Notes under the pieces: model-generated
Seen by the model: the letters and a program-made list of their open reading frames with translations, nothing else
Database searches by the model: none
What the model was told of the DNA's origin: nothing
Translations under genes and position numbers: made by a program
Shown: positions 26,749 through 36,401 of the stretch, piece after piece
Layout: each line of letters begins with the position of its first letter
Numbering within the stretch: the stretch's first letter is position 1
Origin: Clostridia bacterium
GTDB lineage: Bacteria; Bacillota; Clostridia; Acetivibrionales; DSM-27016
Direction of reading: 5' to 3'
DNA length: 64,000 nucleotides
NCBI GenBank assembly: GCA_026414765.1
Contig: JAOAIJ010000016.1
Location: 224,786-288,785, forward strand

Positions 26749-27516
26749 TTGGGGAACATAGTGGAAGTACATAATCTGGGTATGAAATATCAATCAATAA
26801 ATGGAGAGATTGATGCTCTTCAGGGAATCAGTTTCCAGGTTAAGAAAGGAGAATTCATAAGCATAGTCGGTCCAAGCGGATGCGGTAAATCTACACTTCT
26901 TTCCATAATATCCGGGCTTATTTTTCCGTCCACAGGTCATGTAAGTATAAATGGCAAAAAAATATCAGGTACTTCCTTTGAGGTTGGCTATATGCTTCAA
27001 AAAGACCAGCTTTTTGACTGGCGCACCATATTTGAGAATGTTTGTCTCGGATTGGAAATCAGAGGTTTATTAAATAATGAAAGCAGGGAATATGTACTGA
27101 TGCTTTTGGATACATACGGGCTTTATGAGTTCAGAGATAAATATCCCAATCAGCTCTCAGGAGGGATGAGGCAGAGGGCTGCACTTATAAGGACTCTGGC
27201 AGTAAAGCCTCAGATACTTTTGCTCGATGAAGCCTTTTCCGCACTCGATTACCAAACCAGGCTGGCGGTCACGGATGATATATATTCAATTATCAAAAAG
27301 GAGAATAAGACGGCGATACTTGTTACCCATGATATAGCGGAAAGTATAAGCATGGCTGATAGAATTGTAGTGTTGACCAAAAGGCCGGCTACAGTTAAGA
27401 ATGTACATGAAATTATATTGGGCTGCAATCCCAGAACTCCTTTGTATTCCAGAGAAGCCCCTGAATTCAGGCGATATTTCAACGAAATATGGAAGGAGCT
27501 AGATGTACATGTCTAA
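26749..27516 (+). CDS. ABC importer ATPase (SsuB/TauB/ThiZ type)
   Basis: The roughly 255-residue ATPase has Walker A GPSGCGKSTLLSI, Q-loop MLQKDQLFDWRTIFENV, signature LSGGMRQRAALIRTLA, Walker B ILLLDEAFSALD and the H-loop VTHDIAESI. It energises uptake through the permease encoded next. TTG 26749 is preferred because GGGGGTGA at 26736-26743 precedes it. A longer in-frame ATG at 26704 would add a hydrophobic stretch foreign to the family. The substrate class (alkanesulfonate, taurine, nitrate or a pyrimidine precursor) cannot be fixed, and no TPP riboswitch was found upstream. Confidence 0.9.
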   Translation: MGNIVEVHNLGMKYQSINGEIDALQGISFQVKKGEFISIVGPSGCGKSTLLSIISGLIFPSTGHVSINGKKISGTSFEVGYMLQKDQLFDWRTIFENVCLGLEIRGLLNNESREYVLMLLDTYGLYEFRDKYPNQLSGGMRQRAALIRTLAVKPQILLLDEAFSALDYQTRLAVTDDIYSIIKKENKTAILVTHDIAESISMADRIVVLTKRPATVKNVHEIILGCNPRTPLYSREAPEFRRYFNEIWKELDVHV

Positions 27517-28333
27517 AAAAACAGACTTATCAAGCGGTTCACCTGAACATAAAGAATTTCTTAGAAAGGTCAAGCTCAGAAAGTTTTCCATCCTGATAAC
27601 ACAAAGTTTGATACTGGTGCTTTTTTTTGCATTATGGGAGGCAGCTGCCGTACTTAAAATCATAGATTCCTTTATAACCAGCCAACCGTCAAGAATAGTG
27701 AATACAATACTGAATTTGTATAATGAAGGTGTTCTGTTCAAACATATAGGCGTTACCTGCCTCGAAACAATGGTCGGGTTTGCACTGGGAACGGTATTTG
27801 GCACTTTGATTGCTGTAGTACTATGGTGGTCTGAATTCCTGGCCAGGGTTATGGAACCCTATCTTGTTGTTTTAAACAGCCTGCCTAAAATTGCATTAGG
27901 CCCCATATTTATTATCTGGATTGGTGCCGGACCTTCAGCAATAATAGCTATTGCACTGACCATCTCGCTGGTTGTTACAATACTTGAGGTTCTAAACGGT
28001 TTTTTAGCTGTCGATAATGATAAGATAAAGCTTGTAAAAACTTTTGGAGCAAATAGATTTAATATACTTACCAAGGTAGTTCTACCTTCTACATTCCCTG
28101 TCATTATAAATGCACTAAAGATAAATGTCGGCCTTTCTTGGGTTGGTGTAATAGTAGGAGAATTCCTTGTATCGAAAGCCGGATTGGGATACCTTATTGT
28201 GTACGGCGGACAGGTGTTTCAACTGGACCTTGTTATGACAAGTGTCCTCATACTGGCACTTGCTGCAACATTAATGTACCAAGGTGTAGTTTATCTTGAA
28301 AAACTGATTATAAAAAACAATGAGCATCATTAA
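27503..28333 (+). CDS. ABC importer permease (SsuC/TauC type)
   Basis: The 276-residue protein has about six membrane spans and the EAA-loop region KLVKTFGANRFNILTKVVLPS, with SLPKIALGPIFIIWIGAGPS before it and GLSWVGVIVGEFLVSKAGLGY after it, typical of SsuC/TauC permeases. It starts at ATG 27503 with GGAAGGAG upstream and overlaps the ATPase gene by 14 bases, so expression is coupled. It pairs with the lipoprotein at 28411 to make a complete importer. Confidence 0.92.
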   Translation: MYMSKKTDLSSGSPEHKEFLRKVKLRKFSILITQSLILVLFFALWEAAAVLKIIDSFITSQPSRIVNTILNLYNEGVLFKHIGVTCLETMVGFALGTVFGTLIAVVLWWSEFLARVMEPYLVVLNSLPKIALGPIFIIWIGAGPSAIIAIALTISLVVTILEVLNGFLAVDNDKIKLVKTFGANRFNILTKVVLPSTFPVIINALKINVGLSWVGVIVGEFLVSKAGLGYLIVYGGQVFQLDLVMTSVLILALAATLMYQGVVYLEKLIIKNNEHH

Positions 28334-28410
28334 TTCCCTTTATTTTGGAGGAATGCAATATTCGCCAGAGTATTACAGTAAGGCAGATTAACGGAAAAGG
28401 AGTGATATAT

Positions 28411-29406
28411 ATGAAAAGAAGTGCTTTGCTTGCCGCTTTTATACTGGGGGTTATCTTTACTGTTACAGGATGTGGTGAAAGGGAACTTGTAAAAGTAAAG
28501 CTAAGCGAAGTAACACATTCGGTTTTTTATGCACCGCAGTATGTGGCTATAAACGAAGGCTTCTTCAAGGAGGAAGGGCTTGATATTGAGTTGGCTAACG
28601 GGCAGGGTGCCGACAAAGTAATGACCGCCGTACTGTCCGGACAGTCGGATATTGGTCTTGCAGGGCCGGAAGCATCCATATATGTGTATAATGAGGGTAA
28701 GGAAGACTATTCGGTAGTCTTTGCACAGTTGACAAAACGCGATGGTTCCTTTATGGTAGGAAGAAATCCAGAGCAGGGCTTCAAATGGAGTAACCTTAAG
28801 GGTAAAACTATAATTGGAGGGAGAAAAGGCGGAGTTCCTGAAATGACTCTTGAGTACGTTCTTAAAAAGAACGGGCTTACCCCCGGTAAGGATGTGGCTG
28901 TAGACACAAGCGTCCAGTTTGCCTTAATGGCAGGAGCATTTGTTGGCGGAAAAGGTGATTATGTAACGTTGTTTGAACCAACGGCTTCACTCCTGGAGAA
29001 GGAGGGGAAGGGGTACATACTTGCATCTGTGGGTAAAGATAGTGGAGAAATACCCTACACTGCATACTTTGCCAAAAAAAGTTACATAGAAGAGAACAGG
29101 GACATAATTCAGAAGTTCACCAATGCAATATACAAAGGACAGCTTTGGGTTGAAAAACACACTCCAGAGGAGATAGCGAGGCTTATAAAACCTTCATTCC
29201 CGGATGCGGATGAAACACTGCTTGTTACTGTAGCGAAGCGGTATAAGGATCAGGATGCCTGGTGCAAGGATCCTTTGTTGAAAAGAGGAGCATTGGATCT
29301 TTTACAGGAGGTTATTCAGACAGCAGGGGAGCTGAAAAAGAATGCGCCTTATGATAAAGTGGTGAATACTTCATTTGCTGAAAAGGCGATTAAGAATATA
29401 AATTAA
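28411..29406 (+). CDS. ABC importer substrate-binding lipoprotein (NMT1/SsuA-like)
   Basis: The 331-residue periplasmic-type binding protein is tethered by a lipobox ending VTGC (Cys21). The mature domain begins KLSEVTHSVFYAPQYVAINEG, followed by GFFKEEGLDIELANGQGADK in its N lobe and QSDIGLAGPEASIYV, matching the NMT1/SsuA class of type II binding proteins. AAAGGAGTGAT at 28396 fixes ATG 28411; an upstream in-frame TTG at 28345 would spoil the signal peptide. It is the third gene of the importer operon and is followed by a shared terminator. Confidence 0.9.
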   Translation: MKRSALLAAFILGVIFTVTGCGERELVKVKLSEVTHSVFYAPQYVAINEGFFKEEGLDIELANGQGADKVMTAVLSGQSDIGLAGPEASIYVYNEGKEDYSVVFAQLTKRDGSFMVGRNPEQGFKWSNLKGKTIIGGRKGGVPEMTLEYVLKKNGLTPGKDVAVDTSVQFALMAGAFVGGKGDYVTLFEPTASLLEKEGKGYILASVGKDSGEIPYTAYFAKKSYIEENRDIIQKFTNAIYKGQLWVEKHTPEEIARLIKPSFPDADETLLVTVAKRYKDQDAWCKDPLLKRGALDLLQEVIQTAGELKKNAPYDKVVNTSFAEKAIKNIN

Positions 29407-29453
29407 TCTGCTGTGCTAAATCAACTGCACAAGAGGCTAAATTTAAGATATTT

Positions 29454-29478
29454 GAGAGCCGGCCTTAAGCCAGCTCTC
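29454..29478. terminator. Terminator shared by convergent genes
   Basis: Ten-base arms (29454-29463, 29469-29478; one mismatch) around CTTAA. It overlaps the last codons of the leftward protease gene. Confidence 0.6.
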
Positions 29479-30280
29479 TTCTTCTGCTTTTTACAGTCAG
29501 CAAAATTAAAGCCACTATAGAAATTGCAAATGCAATAATCAATGATACCGGACTATTAAGGAACTCCGGGCTTTCCCCGGGAATTTTACTCAGGACTACA
29601 CTTGTACTGTTGAAAAATATATGTACAAGTATGGAGCCCCATATAGAGCCTGTTTGAAGGAAAACCAAGCCCAGTATAAGCCCAAGCGGGAAGGCGTATA
29701 TTGCCTGGGTCAGATTCAGATGGTATACTCCGAACAAAAGTGCCTGTATGAATAAGGCAGCAGCAATATTCATGTTTCTTTTCAACTCGTTTTGAATCAA
29801 TCCCCTAAAAATGATTTCTTCAATAATTGGGCCGACTATTCCTATTCCAAGCAAAAGAACAAATACATTATTATTCTTAAAAAGCATATTGAACGCTTCT
29901 TCTGTCATCTTGGAAAGCTGGTCGATTTTTAGCACTTCGACAATAAAGCTTACTGGAAATACCATGGCAACTCCGAGAACACATACCAATCCAATGTTTT
30001 TCACGCTTATTTTATGAAATTTGCAAAATCTGAATATATTTTCCTTGCGGAGCCAGAACGTGAACCAATATATTAGGAATGACACCACAGCAGATATAGC
30101 TAGTATGAATATAGTCCCTTGGAGCAGGGGGGCAGTAATCTCTGAAGGTGTTATCATAGGATCCTGCATCAGTTTTATTATGGAGAAAAACAAGCCTGCT
30201 ACTCCAGAAAGATAAATCTGAAGAATAAGGTATACCGATAAATAAAGAAAAATAAAACCTGTCATTTTTAAGTATCTCAT
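29465..30280 (-). CDS. CPBP family intramembrane metalloprotease
   Basis: The 271-residue protein has about eight membrane spans and all three CPBP/Abi motifs: IIEEIIFRGLIQNEL (EExxxR), LLFGVYHLNLTQAIYAFPLG (FxxxH) and ILVHIFFNSTSVV (HxxxN). These form the metal site of the CAAX-protease-like family. In bacteria such proteins process or sense membrane peptides, including bacteriocin immunity in some loci. No target is obvious here, and the peptide cluster at 49.7 kb is too distant to link to it. It is divergent from the SLH-protein gene. Confidence 0.88.
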   Translation of the reverse strand: MRYLKMTGFIFLYLSVYLILQIYLSGVAGLFFSIIKLMQDPMITPSEITAPLLQGTIFILAISAVVSFLIYWFTFWLRKENIFRFCKFHKISVKNIGLVCVLGVAMVFPVSFIVEVLKIDQLSKMTEEAFNMLFKNNNVFVLLLGIGIVGPIIEEIIFRGLIQNELKRNMNIAAALFIQALLFGVYHLNLTQAIYAFPLGLILGLVFLQTGSIWGSILVHIFFNSTSVVLSKIPGESPEFLNSPVSLIIAFAISIVALILLTVKSRRRELA

Positions 30281-30534
30281 TATATGCCACCTTTCAATGG
30301 TTTATCTGATAAATGTCGTTAAAGCCGATTTACTTAGTATAAATATTATTATACCAAATTAAGGGTTGATAGCAATGTAATACAATTGTAATATAAAAAG
30401 CTGTATTTATGCCCATTTTCAAGGAACTTTTAGACATTGGTCCAGTCTAATTTTATATAAGAATATATTGGACACTTAGGAAGAAATTATTCCAGAGGCC
30501 AATAACAAAATTATTAGAGAAGAGGTGTCGGAGT

Positions 30535-32685
30535 TTGAAAAGGAAAATAGCTTTCTTTTTAACAGTTGTTATGCTTTGTACAGCAATGCTGCCAGTGCAG
30601 GTGTTTGCAGCCAAGGATAAAGTATTGGAAGGCATAGTTGCCAAGGTGAAGAAAACGTTTAGTATTCCCGGTAACTATACTTTTTCGCCTGAAGCTTACT
30701 CGGAAAATGGAAAAAAGGTCTGGAACCTGAGATGGAGCAGTAAGGATGGGGATGAGGCAAGCATTTATGTAAGAGTGGATGAAAAGGGTACAATCCTTAG
30801 TTATGACAACTGGAAGCCTTATGACTATTCGACAAAGAAGAAGCTTCCCAAATTCAGCAGACAGGAAGCAAAGGCTAAAGCAGAGGGGTTTATTAAGAAA
30901 ATTAATGCTGATGCTTTTTCTCAAGTCAGAGTTTCCGAAATCAATAACCAGCCGATGATGGAATCCAACTACTACTTTAATTTTGACAGGATGGTAAATG
31001 GTATTCCGTTTTACAATAACAACATAGGAGTATCGGTGAACAGTGAAACAGGTGAAGTTCAGAGTTATTATTACAATTGGAATGATGGTTTGGTATTCCC
31101 TGATAAGGCTAAAGCTATAAATTTAGATGCAGCAAAGAAAGCCTATATTGAGAAGCTTGGATTGAGGCTGGTATACAGATATAACTACGAGAATGAAAAA
31201 CTAAGCTTATTTGCTGTCTATACGCCTAAGTACGGAAGTTCTTATGCCATAGATGCCCTCTCCGGTGATAAGGTACAATTTGACCCGTATTACGGAGACG
31301 GGTACGGTGGAGGAGGTATAGTATCTACAATTGTCAAAGATGAGATGGTACAAGGTGCTAACCTGACACCTGAAGAAATAGCAGCTATAGATGAACTATC
31401 CGATCTTATCAGCCAGGAAGCTGCAGAAAAAATAGCACGTGAATTCGATAAGCTTAAGCTTACAAGCGAATTTAAGCTTTCAGGTGCGAACCTTTCAAGA
31501 AATTGGCCTCTAAGGGATGAGTATACCTGGTCTCTGAATTTCCATAAAGAAGCTACTAAGCCGGACGGCAGTGGCTACGTATATATAAATGCCGGTATCA
31601 ATGCAAAAACAGGAGAAATAACGAGTTTTAGCCGTAGTGTAAATAATGGTGAGAACGCTAAGGCCAAGTTTACAGAAGAGCAGGCAAAACAAGCGGTAGA
31701 AGAATTTCTTAAGAGCTTTAAGGCGGATAAATTGAAGGATGTTGAATTTGATGATAGTAACTCATTCTATTATCCATTAAGAAGCGGCAGTGAAGAACAG
31801 ACATACTTTAATTTTAACTATACCAGAAAAGTTAATGGGGCATATTTCCCGGACAATAAGCTTACAATCGGCTTCGATGCCGTATCCGGCGAAGTGACCA
31901 GCTTCAATATGAACTGGTTTGATACTGAATTCCCGACTATAGATAAAAAACTTGATATAAGCAAGGTATATGAAAAACTGTTCAGTGTTATAGGGCTGGA
32001 ACTGCAGTATAAGGCAAAATATCCATATGACTTCTACTATAAAGGTGTAATGCCTGAGAGCAGCAAGCTTGATGTGAAGCTTGTATACGCATTAAAGCCA
32101 GGCAAACCGGAATATTTTGATGTTAATACGGGGGTACTCCTGGATTACAATGGAAAGCCCTACAAGGAAAACAAGCCAGTAGTATACACCGATATAAAAG
32201 GTCACTCGGCAGAAAAGCAGATTACAGTATTAAGCGAGTATGGTGTTTCTCTGGAAGGACCGAAATTCAGGCCTAATGAAAATATTACCCAGTTGGATTT
32301 CCTGAACCTCCTTTCAAAAACAATGAACTATTATTATGGGCCTGTTGTTTCATCAAGCAGCAGTAAGGATGATATTGACAATCTTTACAAGTTCCTGATC
32401 AGGGAGGGTGTAGTTAAAGAGGCTGAAAAGAAAGCATCCGCTGCCGTGACCAGGGAAGAGGCAGTTAAGTTTATCATCAGAGCTATGAAATATGACAAGG
32501 TTGCAGATATTAAGGGTATTTACAAATGCAGCTTCAAGGATGCAAACAAGATTAACCCCGACCTCTTAGGATATGTTTCTATTGCACAGGGTCTTAAGAT
32601 AGTAACTGGAAGCACTTTTAACCCTAAATCAAAACTTACAAGAGCACAAACAGCAGTGATGATTTATAATTACCTCCAGGGATAG
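30535..32685 (+). CDS. Secreted YcdB/YcdC-domain protein with S-layer homology domains
   Basis: The 716-residue protein has a signal peptide ending near VQVFA, then two YcdB/YcdC-type (PepSY-like) blocks. These are visible as repeated segments: FNFDRMVNGIPFYNNNIGVSV and FNFNYTRKVNGAYFPDNKLTI, each followed by a GEV-containing strand. The C terminus has SLH motifs (DIKGHSAEKQITVLSEYGV, ITQLDFLNLLSKT, and a last one ending KLTRAQTAVMIYNYL). SLH domains bind pyruvylated wall polymer, so it is cell-surface bound. TTG 30535 follows GAGGTG. It is monocistronic, closed by the terminator at 32724. Confidence 0.85.
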   Translation: MKRKIAFFLTVVMLCTAMLPVQVFAAKDKVLEGIVAKVKKTFSIPGNYTFSPEAYSENGKKVWNLRWSSKDGDEASIYVRVDEKGTILSYDNWKPYDYSTKKKLPKFSRQEAKAKAEGFIKKINADAFSQVRVSEINNQPMMESNYYFNFDRMVNGIPFYNNNIGVSVNSETGEVQSYYYNWNDGLVFPDKAKAINLDAAKKAYIEKLGLRLVYRYNYENEKLSLFAVYTPKYGSSYAIDALSGDKVQFDPYYGDGYGGGGIVSTIVKDEMVQGANLTPEEIAAIDELSDLISQEAAEKIAREFDKLKLTSEFKLSGANLSRNWPLRDEYTWSLNFHKEATKPDGSGYVYINAGINAKTGEITSFSRSVNNGENAKAKFTEEQAKQAVEEFLKSFKADKLKDVEFDDSNSFYYPLRSGSEEQTYFNFNYTRKVNGAYFPDNKLTIGFDAVSGEVTSFNMNWFDTEFPTIDKKLDISKVYEKLFSVIGLELQYKAKYPYDFYYKGVMPESSKLDVKLVYALKPGKPEYFDVNTGVLLDYNGKPYKENKPVVYTDIKGHSAEKQITVLSEYGVSLEGPKFRPNENITQLDFLNLLSKTMNYYYGPVVSSSSSKDDIDNLYKFLIREGVVKEAEKKASAAVTREEAVKFIIRAMKYDKVADIKGIYKCSFKDANKINPDLLGYVSIAQGLKIVTGSTFNPKSKLTRAQTAVMIYNYLQG

Positions 32686-32723
32686 AATAATTGTAGATCA
32701 GCACAAAAGGATAAAGCAAGTAT

Positions 32724-32757
32724 AGGATAGCTGTATAACAAGCAGCTATCCTTTTTA
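32724..32757 (+). terminator. Terminator after the SLH-domain gene
   Basis: Ten-base perfect arms AGGATAGCTG (32724-32733) and CAGCTATCCT (32743-32752), then a T run. Confidence 0.85.
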
Positions 32758-32976
32758 TTTATTACTAAAAGCGCTTTATGCAGGATTTTTTATTTTGTTG
32801 GCGAATAATTTATATACTGCATGTTTACTTACTAATCTGCAACCAGGAGTAACTCCTTGTTTTATTCCTTTATCATATGAAAAATTTCCCCACAGCAGAT
32901 ATAAATAAGTGTTATGTAAAAAAAACGGGCCATTTTGGGATCGGGTCTGTAAAATCAACTATTCTGGGGTGGAAAA

Positions 32977-33639
32977 ATGCTAATAGATACAAGTGTGACT
33001 GTTGCTTATAAATGCTCTTCGTGTGGAGGCTACATATTTTTTGATGTTTCCTATTTTGATTTATTATCAAAAAAGAAATACCACGCAGCTTGCTGCTGCA
33101 ACAATTCACGCATATTTATTTTCAAGGAAAATTTCAGGGATTACAAATTGCAGATTGACTGTATAGGATGCGGAAATAATCATACATATTCTATTAAGAG
33201 GAAAGATATTATAGGTAAGGATATCAGCGTGTTTTCATGTCCGGTTACAGGAATCCAGCAATGCTTTATCGGAAATGGTGATTTGGTAAGAAACAAGGTT
33301 GACAGCCTTGAAAAAGAAATGGATGCTTTGATAGATAAGCTGGGCTATGACAATTATTTTAAAAATACAAGGGTGATGTATGATTCCTTAAACAGGATTC
33401 ATGATATTGCAGAGCAGGGAAGCCTGGTATGCGAATGCGGGAATGGTGATATAGAACTCAGTCTCTTGTCAGACAGAATATATATGAGATGCCGGAAGTG
33501 TTATGCAACTGCGGAGGTAAGAGCGGCTTCCAATGAAGATCTTAAAGAGTTGTTTGCCGTCAGGCATATATTTTTGACAGGTAATGAAAACTATAAAGGT
33601 TCAGACAGTAAAAGCTTTTTGCAGAAGACTGATGGGTAA
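32977..33639 (+). CDS. Cys-rich protein upstream of rho, function unknown
   Basis: The 220-residue soluble protein has three zinc-ribbon-like Cys clusters: YKCSSCGGYIFF with CCCNNSR near residues 12-45, DCIGCGNNH near 64, and VCECGNGD with MRCRKCYATAEV near 150-175. A helical segment (VDSLEKEMDALIDKLGYDN) lies between them. It probably binds zinc for structure. No enzyme or DNA-binding family was recognised. I recall Cys-rich proteins upstream of rho in other Clostridia, but a link to termination is only suggestive. GGGGTGG precedes ATG 32977. Confidence 0.6.
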   Translation: MLIDTSVTVAYKCSSCGGYIFFDVSYFDLLSKKKYHAACCCNNSRIFIFKENFRDYKLQIDCIGCGNNHTYSIKRKDIIGKDISVFSCPVTGIQQCFIGNGDLVRNKVDSLEKEMDALIDKLGYDNYFKNTRVMYDSLNRIHDIAEQGSLVCECGNGDIELSLLSDRIYMRCRKCYATAEVRAASNEDLKELFAVRHIFLTGNENYKGSDSKSFLQKTDG

Positions 33640-34053
33640 TAAATATTTTCTAAGAAAATTTTACTGAATAAACCATTTCGTTTTTGTCAATAATATCTAC
33701 TGGGTGAGAGTGCTGTTATTGCAGGTTGACAAAGGTTGTCTTTAATGCTATAATTCTTCCAGTAGTATTCTCAAGTCCTTTCCAGATGTAACAGAACGTA
33801 GTTTTATAGAAAACGATACTTAGCTGCAATTTTTATTGATCAGACTTTACGTTGTATTTTCTTTACAAATTTCAAGCTATAAATTGCATTCTGTAAAAAT
33901 GATTTGGACGTATGAGTTCAAGTTTAAACATTTCAGATTCTGAATGGATAAGAATCAATATGTCTTATCTATAAGGGCTTAATTGAAACGTCTGTTGAAT
34001 GAATTCCCTATAAATTGGAAATAATATATTAGGTATAAATAAGGTGGTGGAGT
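33640..34053 (+). other. Long rho leader region
   Basis: This 414-base gap holds the rho promoter and then about 290 transcribed but untranslated bases. It is AT-rich, and I found no open frame, tRNA or known riboswitch. Bacterial rho genes are commonly autoregulated by Rho-dependent termination in their leaders, and the length fits such control. Confidence 0.5.
33726..33754 (+). promoter_or_regulatory. Consensus promoter of the rho transcript
   Basis: TTGACA (33726-33731), a 17-base spacer, TATAAT (33749-33754). The predicted start near 33761 leaves an untranslated leader of about 290 bases before rho. Confidence 0.85.
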
Positions 34054-35940
34054 ATGGAGGACATCAATCTCGAGCGTAAGACGATGGAAGACTTACGTTA
34101 TATAGCAAAAATGATGAATATCAAAGGCTTATCCAAGCTGAAGAGAGAAGAGTTGATAAGTAAGATATTGGAGGTCGGTAAGGATTCAAACGTATCAGAA
34201 AAAGATCAGGCTCAGGACAAAATAGAAAAAAAGCCTGGAAGAAGAAAAGTTAAAGCATCAGAGGAGCTAAAGGACGACAATACAGTAACAAATGAAGAAC
34301 ATCAGGTGGCTGACCCAAAAGTGGAGCCGCATCACATAGATGACACGCCAAAAAGTTCTGAAAAATTGCAATCGACTGAAACTTCAGATATTAAGAATGA
34401 CGAAGGCAATAATGAAACCGTAGTTTTAAGAAAATCCAAGAGAGGAAGACCCTCAAAGATAGTAAAAGCAGGACAAGAACAAAATGCAGAGAATACAGCA
34501 GAGCAGCCCGATGATAAGGCTCCGGAGGTAGAAGAAAAGCCCCTGCTGAATAGTGAAGTGTCTGAATTGGAAAAAACGGAAAAGCCGGATAAAACTAAAA
34601 TACAGACAGAGACGCAAGTAGAGACGCAAGTAGAGACGCAAGCAAAGAGCAAAATTAATGAAGATAAGGCAGAGGCCAGAGTGGAAGAAACAGTAAAGCC
34701 TAAGCTTGAAGGACCAAAAGATGACGCTGACAGGCAGGACAACAGAATGCCTCAAAAGCGATTTGATCAAAGGAAAGATAATGGAAATATACAAGCAAAT
34801 AATAATTTTGAAAAAATTGAAAGTGATGACCCTGTAGAAGGGGTATTAGAGGTACTTCCTGATGGGTATGGCTTCTTGAGAAGTGATAACTATCTTTCAG
34901 GACCCAAAGACGTATATGTATCTCCTTCACAGATAAGAAGATTCGGACTTAAAACCGGAGACAAAATCAAAGGTAAAGGTAGAATACCCAAGGAGGGTGA
35001 AAAATTTCAGGCATTATTGTATGTCCAAAACGTAAATGGAGATTTGCCTGATGTTGCAGCCAAAAGGATACCTTTTGAGAATCTTACCCCGATATATCCT
35101 GATCAGAGAATAAATCTTGAGACATCTCCAAGGGAATTGTCTACAAGGATCATAGATTTAATAGCTCCAATAGGTAAAGGTCAGCGTGGTATGATCGTTT
35201 CACCTCCGAAAGCAGGTAAAACGATACTTCTGAAGAAAATAGCAAACAGTATCACTGCGAATCACCCTGATATTGAATTAATAGTATTGCTTATAGATGA
35301 AAGGCCGGAAGAAGTAACTGATATGCAGCGTTCCATAAGAGGAGAAGTAATATATTCTACTTTTGATGAAGTACCCGAACACCATATCAAAGTTGCCGAA
35401 ATGGTTCTTGAAAGGGCGCAGAGACTTGTTGAGCAGAAAAAGGATGTTGTAATCCTGCTGGATAGCATCACAAGGCTGGCCAGAGCTTATAATCTTACAA
35501 TACCTCCTACCGGAAGAACTTTGTCAGGTGGTCTTGACCCCGGTGCGCTTCATAAACCAAAAAGATTTTTTGGTGCAGCGAGGAATATTGAGTTTGGCGG
35601 AAGTCTTACAATAATGGCTACTGCTTTGATAGAAACCGGAAGCAGAATGGACGATGTCATATTTGAAGAATTCAAGGGAACAGGAAATATGGAACTTCAT
35701 CTGGATAGAAAACTTTCTGAAAAGCGTATTTTCCCTGCTATAGACATTAACAAGTCCAGTACGAGGAGAGAAGAGCTTCTCTTAAATCAGAAGGAATTGG
35801 ACAGTATTTGGGCTATTAGAAAAGCAATGAGCAATATGGGTACTGCTGAAGTGACAGAGATGATAATTAACAAGCTCGTTCAGACAAGAACCAATGATGA
35901 TTTTATAAACAGCATAAATATTGCTTTCCTTGAAAAATAG
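34054..35940 (+). CDS. rho: Transcription termination factor Rho
   Basis: The 628-residue Rho is about 200 longer than the E. coli protein. Residues 1-45 form the Rho_N SAP-like domain ([21 protein letters not shown]). Residues about 50-255 are a Lys/Glu/Asp-rich low-complexity insert with a short TQVE repeat. The RNA-binding cold-shock domain has [14 protein letters not shown]. The ATPase core has Walker [14 protein letters not shown] near 385, Walker [17 protein letters not shown], and the C-terminal [13 protein letters not shown]. It is a hexameric RNA-dependent helicase that ends transcription. GGTGGTGGAG precedes ATG 34054. Confidence 0.97.
   Translation: MEDINLERKTMEDLRYIAKMMNIKGLSKLKREELISKILEVGKDSNVSEKDQAQDKIEKKPGRRKVKASEELKDDNTVTNEEHQVADPKVEPHHIDDTPKSSEKLQSTETSDIKNDEGNNETVVLRKSKRGRPSKIVKAGQEQNAENTAEQPDDKAPEVEEKPLLNSEVSELEKTEKPDKTKIQTETQVETQVETQAKSKINEDKAEARVEETVKPKLEGPKDDADRQDNRMPQKRFDQRKDNGNIQANNNFEKIESDDPVEGVLEVLPDGYGFLRSDNYLSGPKDVYVSPSQIRRFGLKTGDKIKGKGRIPKEGEKFQALLYVQNVNGDLPDVAAKRIPFENLTPIYPDQRINLETSPRELSTRIIDLIAPIGKGQRGMIVSPPKAGKTILLKKIANSITANHPDIELIVLLIDERPEEVTDMQRSIRGEVIYSTFDEVPEHHIKVAEMVLERAQRLVEQKKDVVILLDSITRLARAYNLTIPPTGRTLSGGLDPGALHKPKRFFGAARNIEFGGSLTIMATALIETGSRMDDVIFEEFKGTGNMELHLDRKLSEKRIFPAIDINKSSTRREELLLNQKELDSIWAIRKAMSNMGTAEVTEMIINKLVQTRTNDDFINSINIAFLEK
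34609..34644 (+). repeat. Three 12-bp tandem repeats inside rho
   Basis: GAGACGCAAGTA occurs twice exactly and a third time as GAGACGCAAGCA, encoding [12 protein letters not shown] in the low-complexity insert. Being a multiple of three, copy-number change would keep the frame. Confidence 0.9.
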
Positions 35941-36021
35941 TTCTTGCGTACTGGAAGCTTTTGTGCTAGAATATTTTTTGCTTCTAATTTTCGTAATTAA
36001 ATTTTAAAATAAACAATTGTA

Positions 36022-36063
36022 GCAAAAACGGCAAGAAGCTAACTAGCTTATAATCGTTTTTGC
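36022..36063 (+). promoter_or_regulatory. Structured leader hairpin upstream of rpmE
   Basis: GCAAAAACG (36022-36030) pairs with CGTTTTTGC (36055-36063), and an inner AAGCT-AACT-AGCTT stem lies between. It could be an intergenic rho terminator (the distal arm is T-rich) or an rpmE leader structure. It ends 24 bases before the rpmE start. Confidence 0.55.
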
Positions 36064-36087
36064 AGTATCGAAAGAAGGTGAAATAGA

Positions 36088-36297
36088 ATGCAAGAAGGAA
36101 TCCATCCTAACTATAGTGAATCAGTTGTAAAGTGTGCTTGCGGTGAGACCTTTACTACAGGATCAACAAAGAAGAGTCTTCATGTTGAAATATGCTCAAA
36201 ATGCCATCCTTTCTTTACTGGTAAGCAGAAGCTTATTGATACTGGGGGACGTGTTGAGAAATTCAAGAAGAAATTCGGTATTGTTGATAAAGAATAA
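36088..36297 (+). CDS. rpmE: 50S ribosomal protein L31 (zinc-binding form)
   Basis: The 69-residue protein has the L31 pattern: [40 protein letters not shown] and EKFKKKFG. The four cysteines (CAC and CSKC) mark the zinc-containing version rather than the Cys-less paralogue made under zinc limitation. GAAGGTGAAA precedes ATG 36088. It follows rho, as in many Clostridia. Shadow frames over it are not genes. Confidence 0.97.
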   Translation: MQEGIHPNYSESVVKCACGETFTTGSTKKSLHVEICSKCHPFFTGKQKLIDTGGRVEKFKKKFGIVDKE

Positions 36298-36349
36298 TCA
36301 TTGGCAATATTTTATTACATTTGAAAAGTTAACACAAAAATGATAAACT

Positions 36350-36384
36350 AAAGACTGAGCGATTAACGCTTCAGTCTTTAATTT
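36350..36384 (+). terminator. Terminator after rpmE
   Basis: A 12-base stem with one bulged T (36350-36361, 36367-36379), followed by AATTTTAT. It separates rpmE from the DUF1385 gene. Confidence 0.7.
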
Positions 36385-36401
36385 TATCAGAGGAGAAGTC
36401 A

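Noticed and set aside
29465-30280. CPBP protease as immunity gene for the peptide cluster
   Set aside because: It is 19 kb away, on the other strand, with many housekeeping genes between.
34332-34742. Long leftward frames opposite the rho insert
   Set aside because: They are antisense reflections of the low-complexity Lys/Glu-rich codons and encode Ser/Cys/Phe-rich nonsense.
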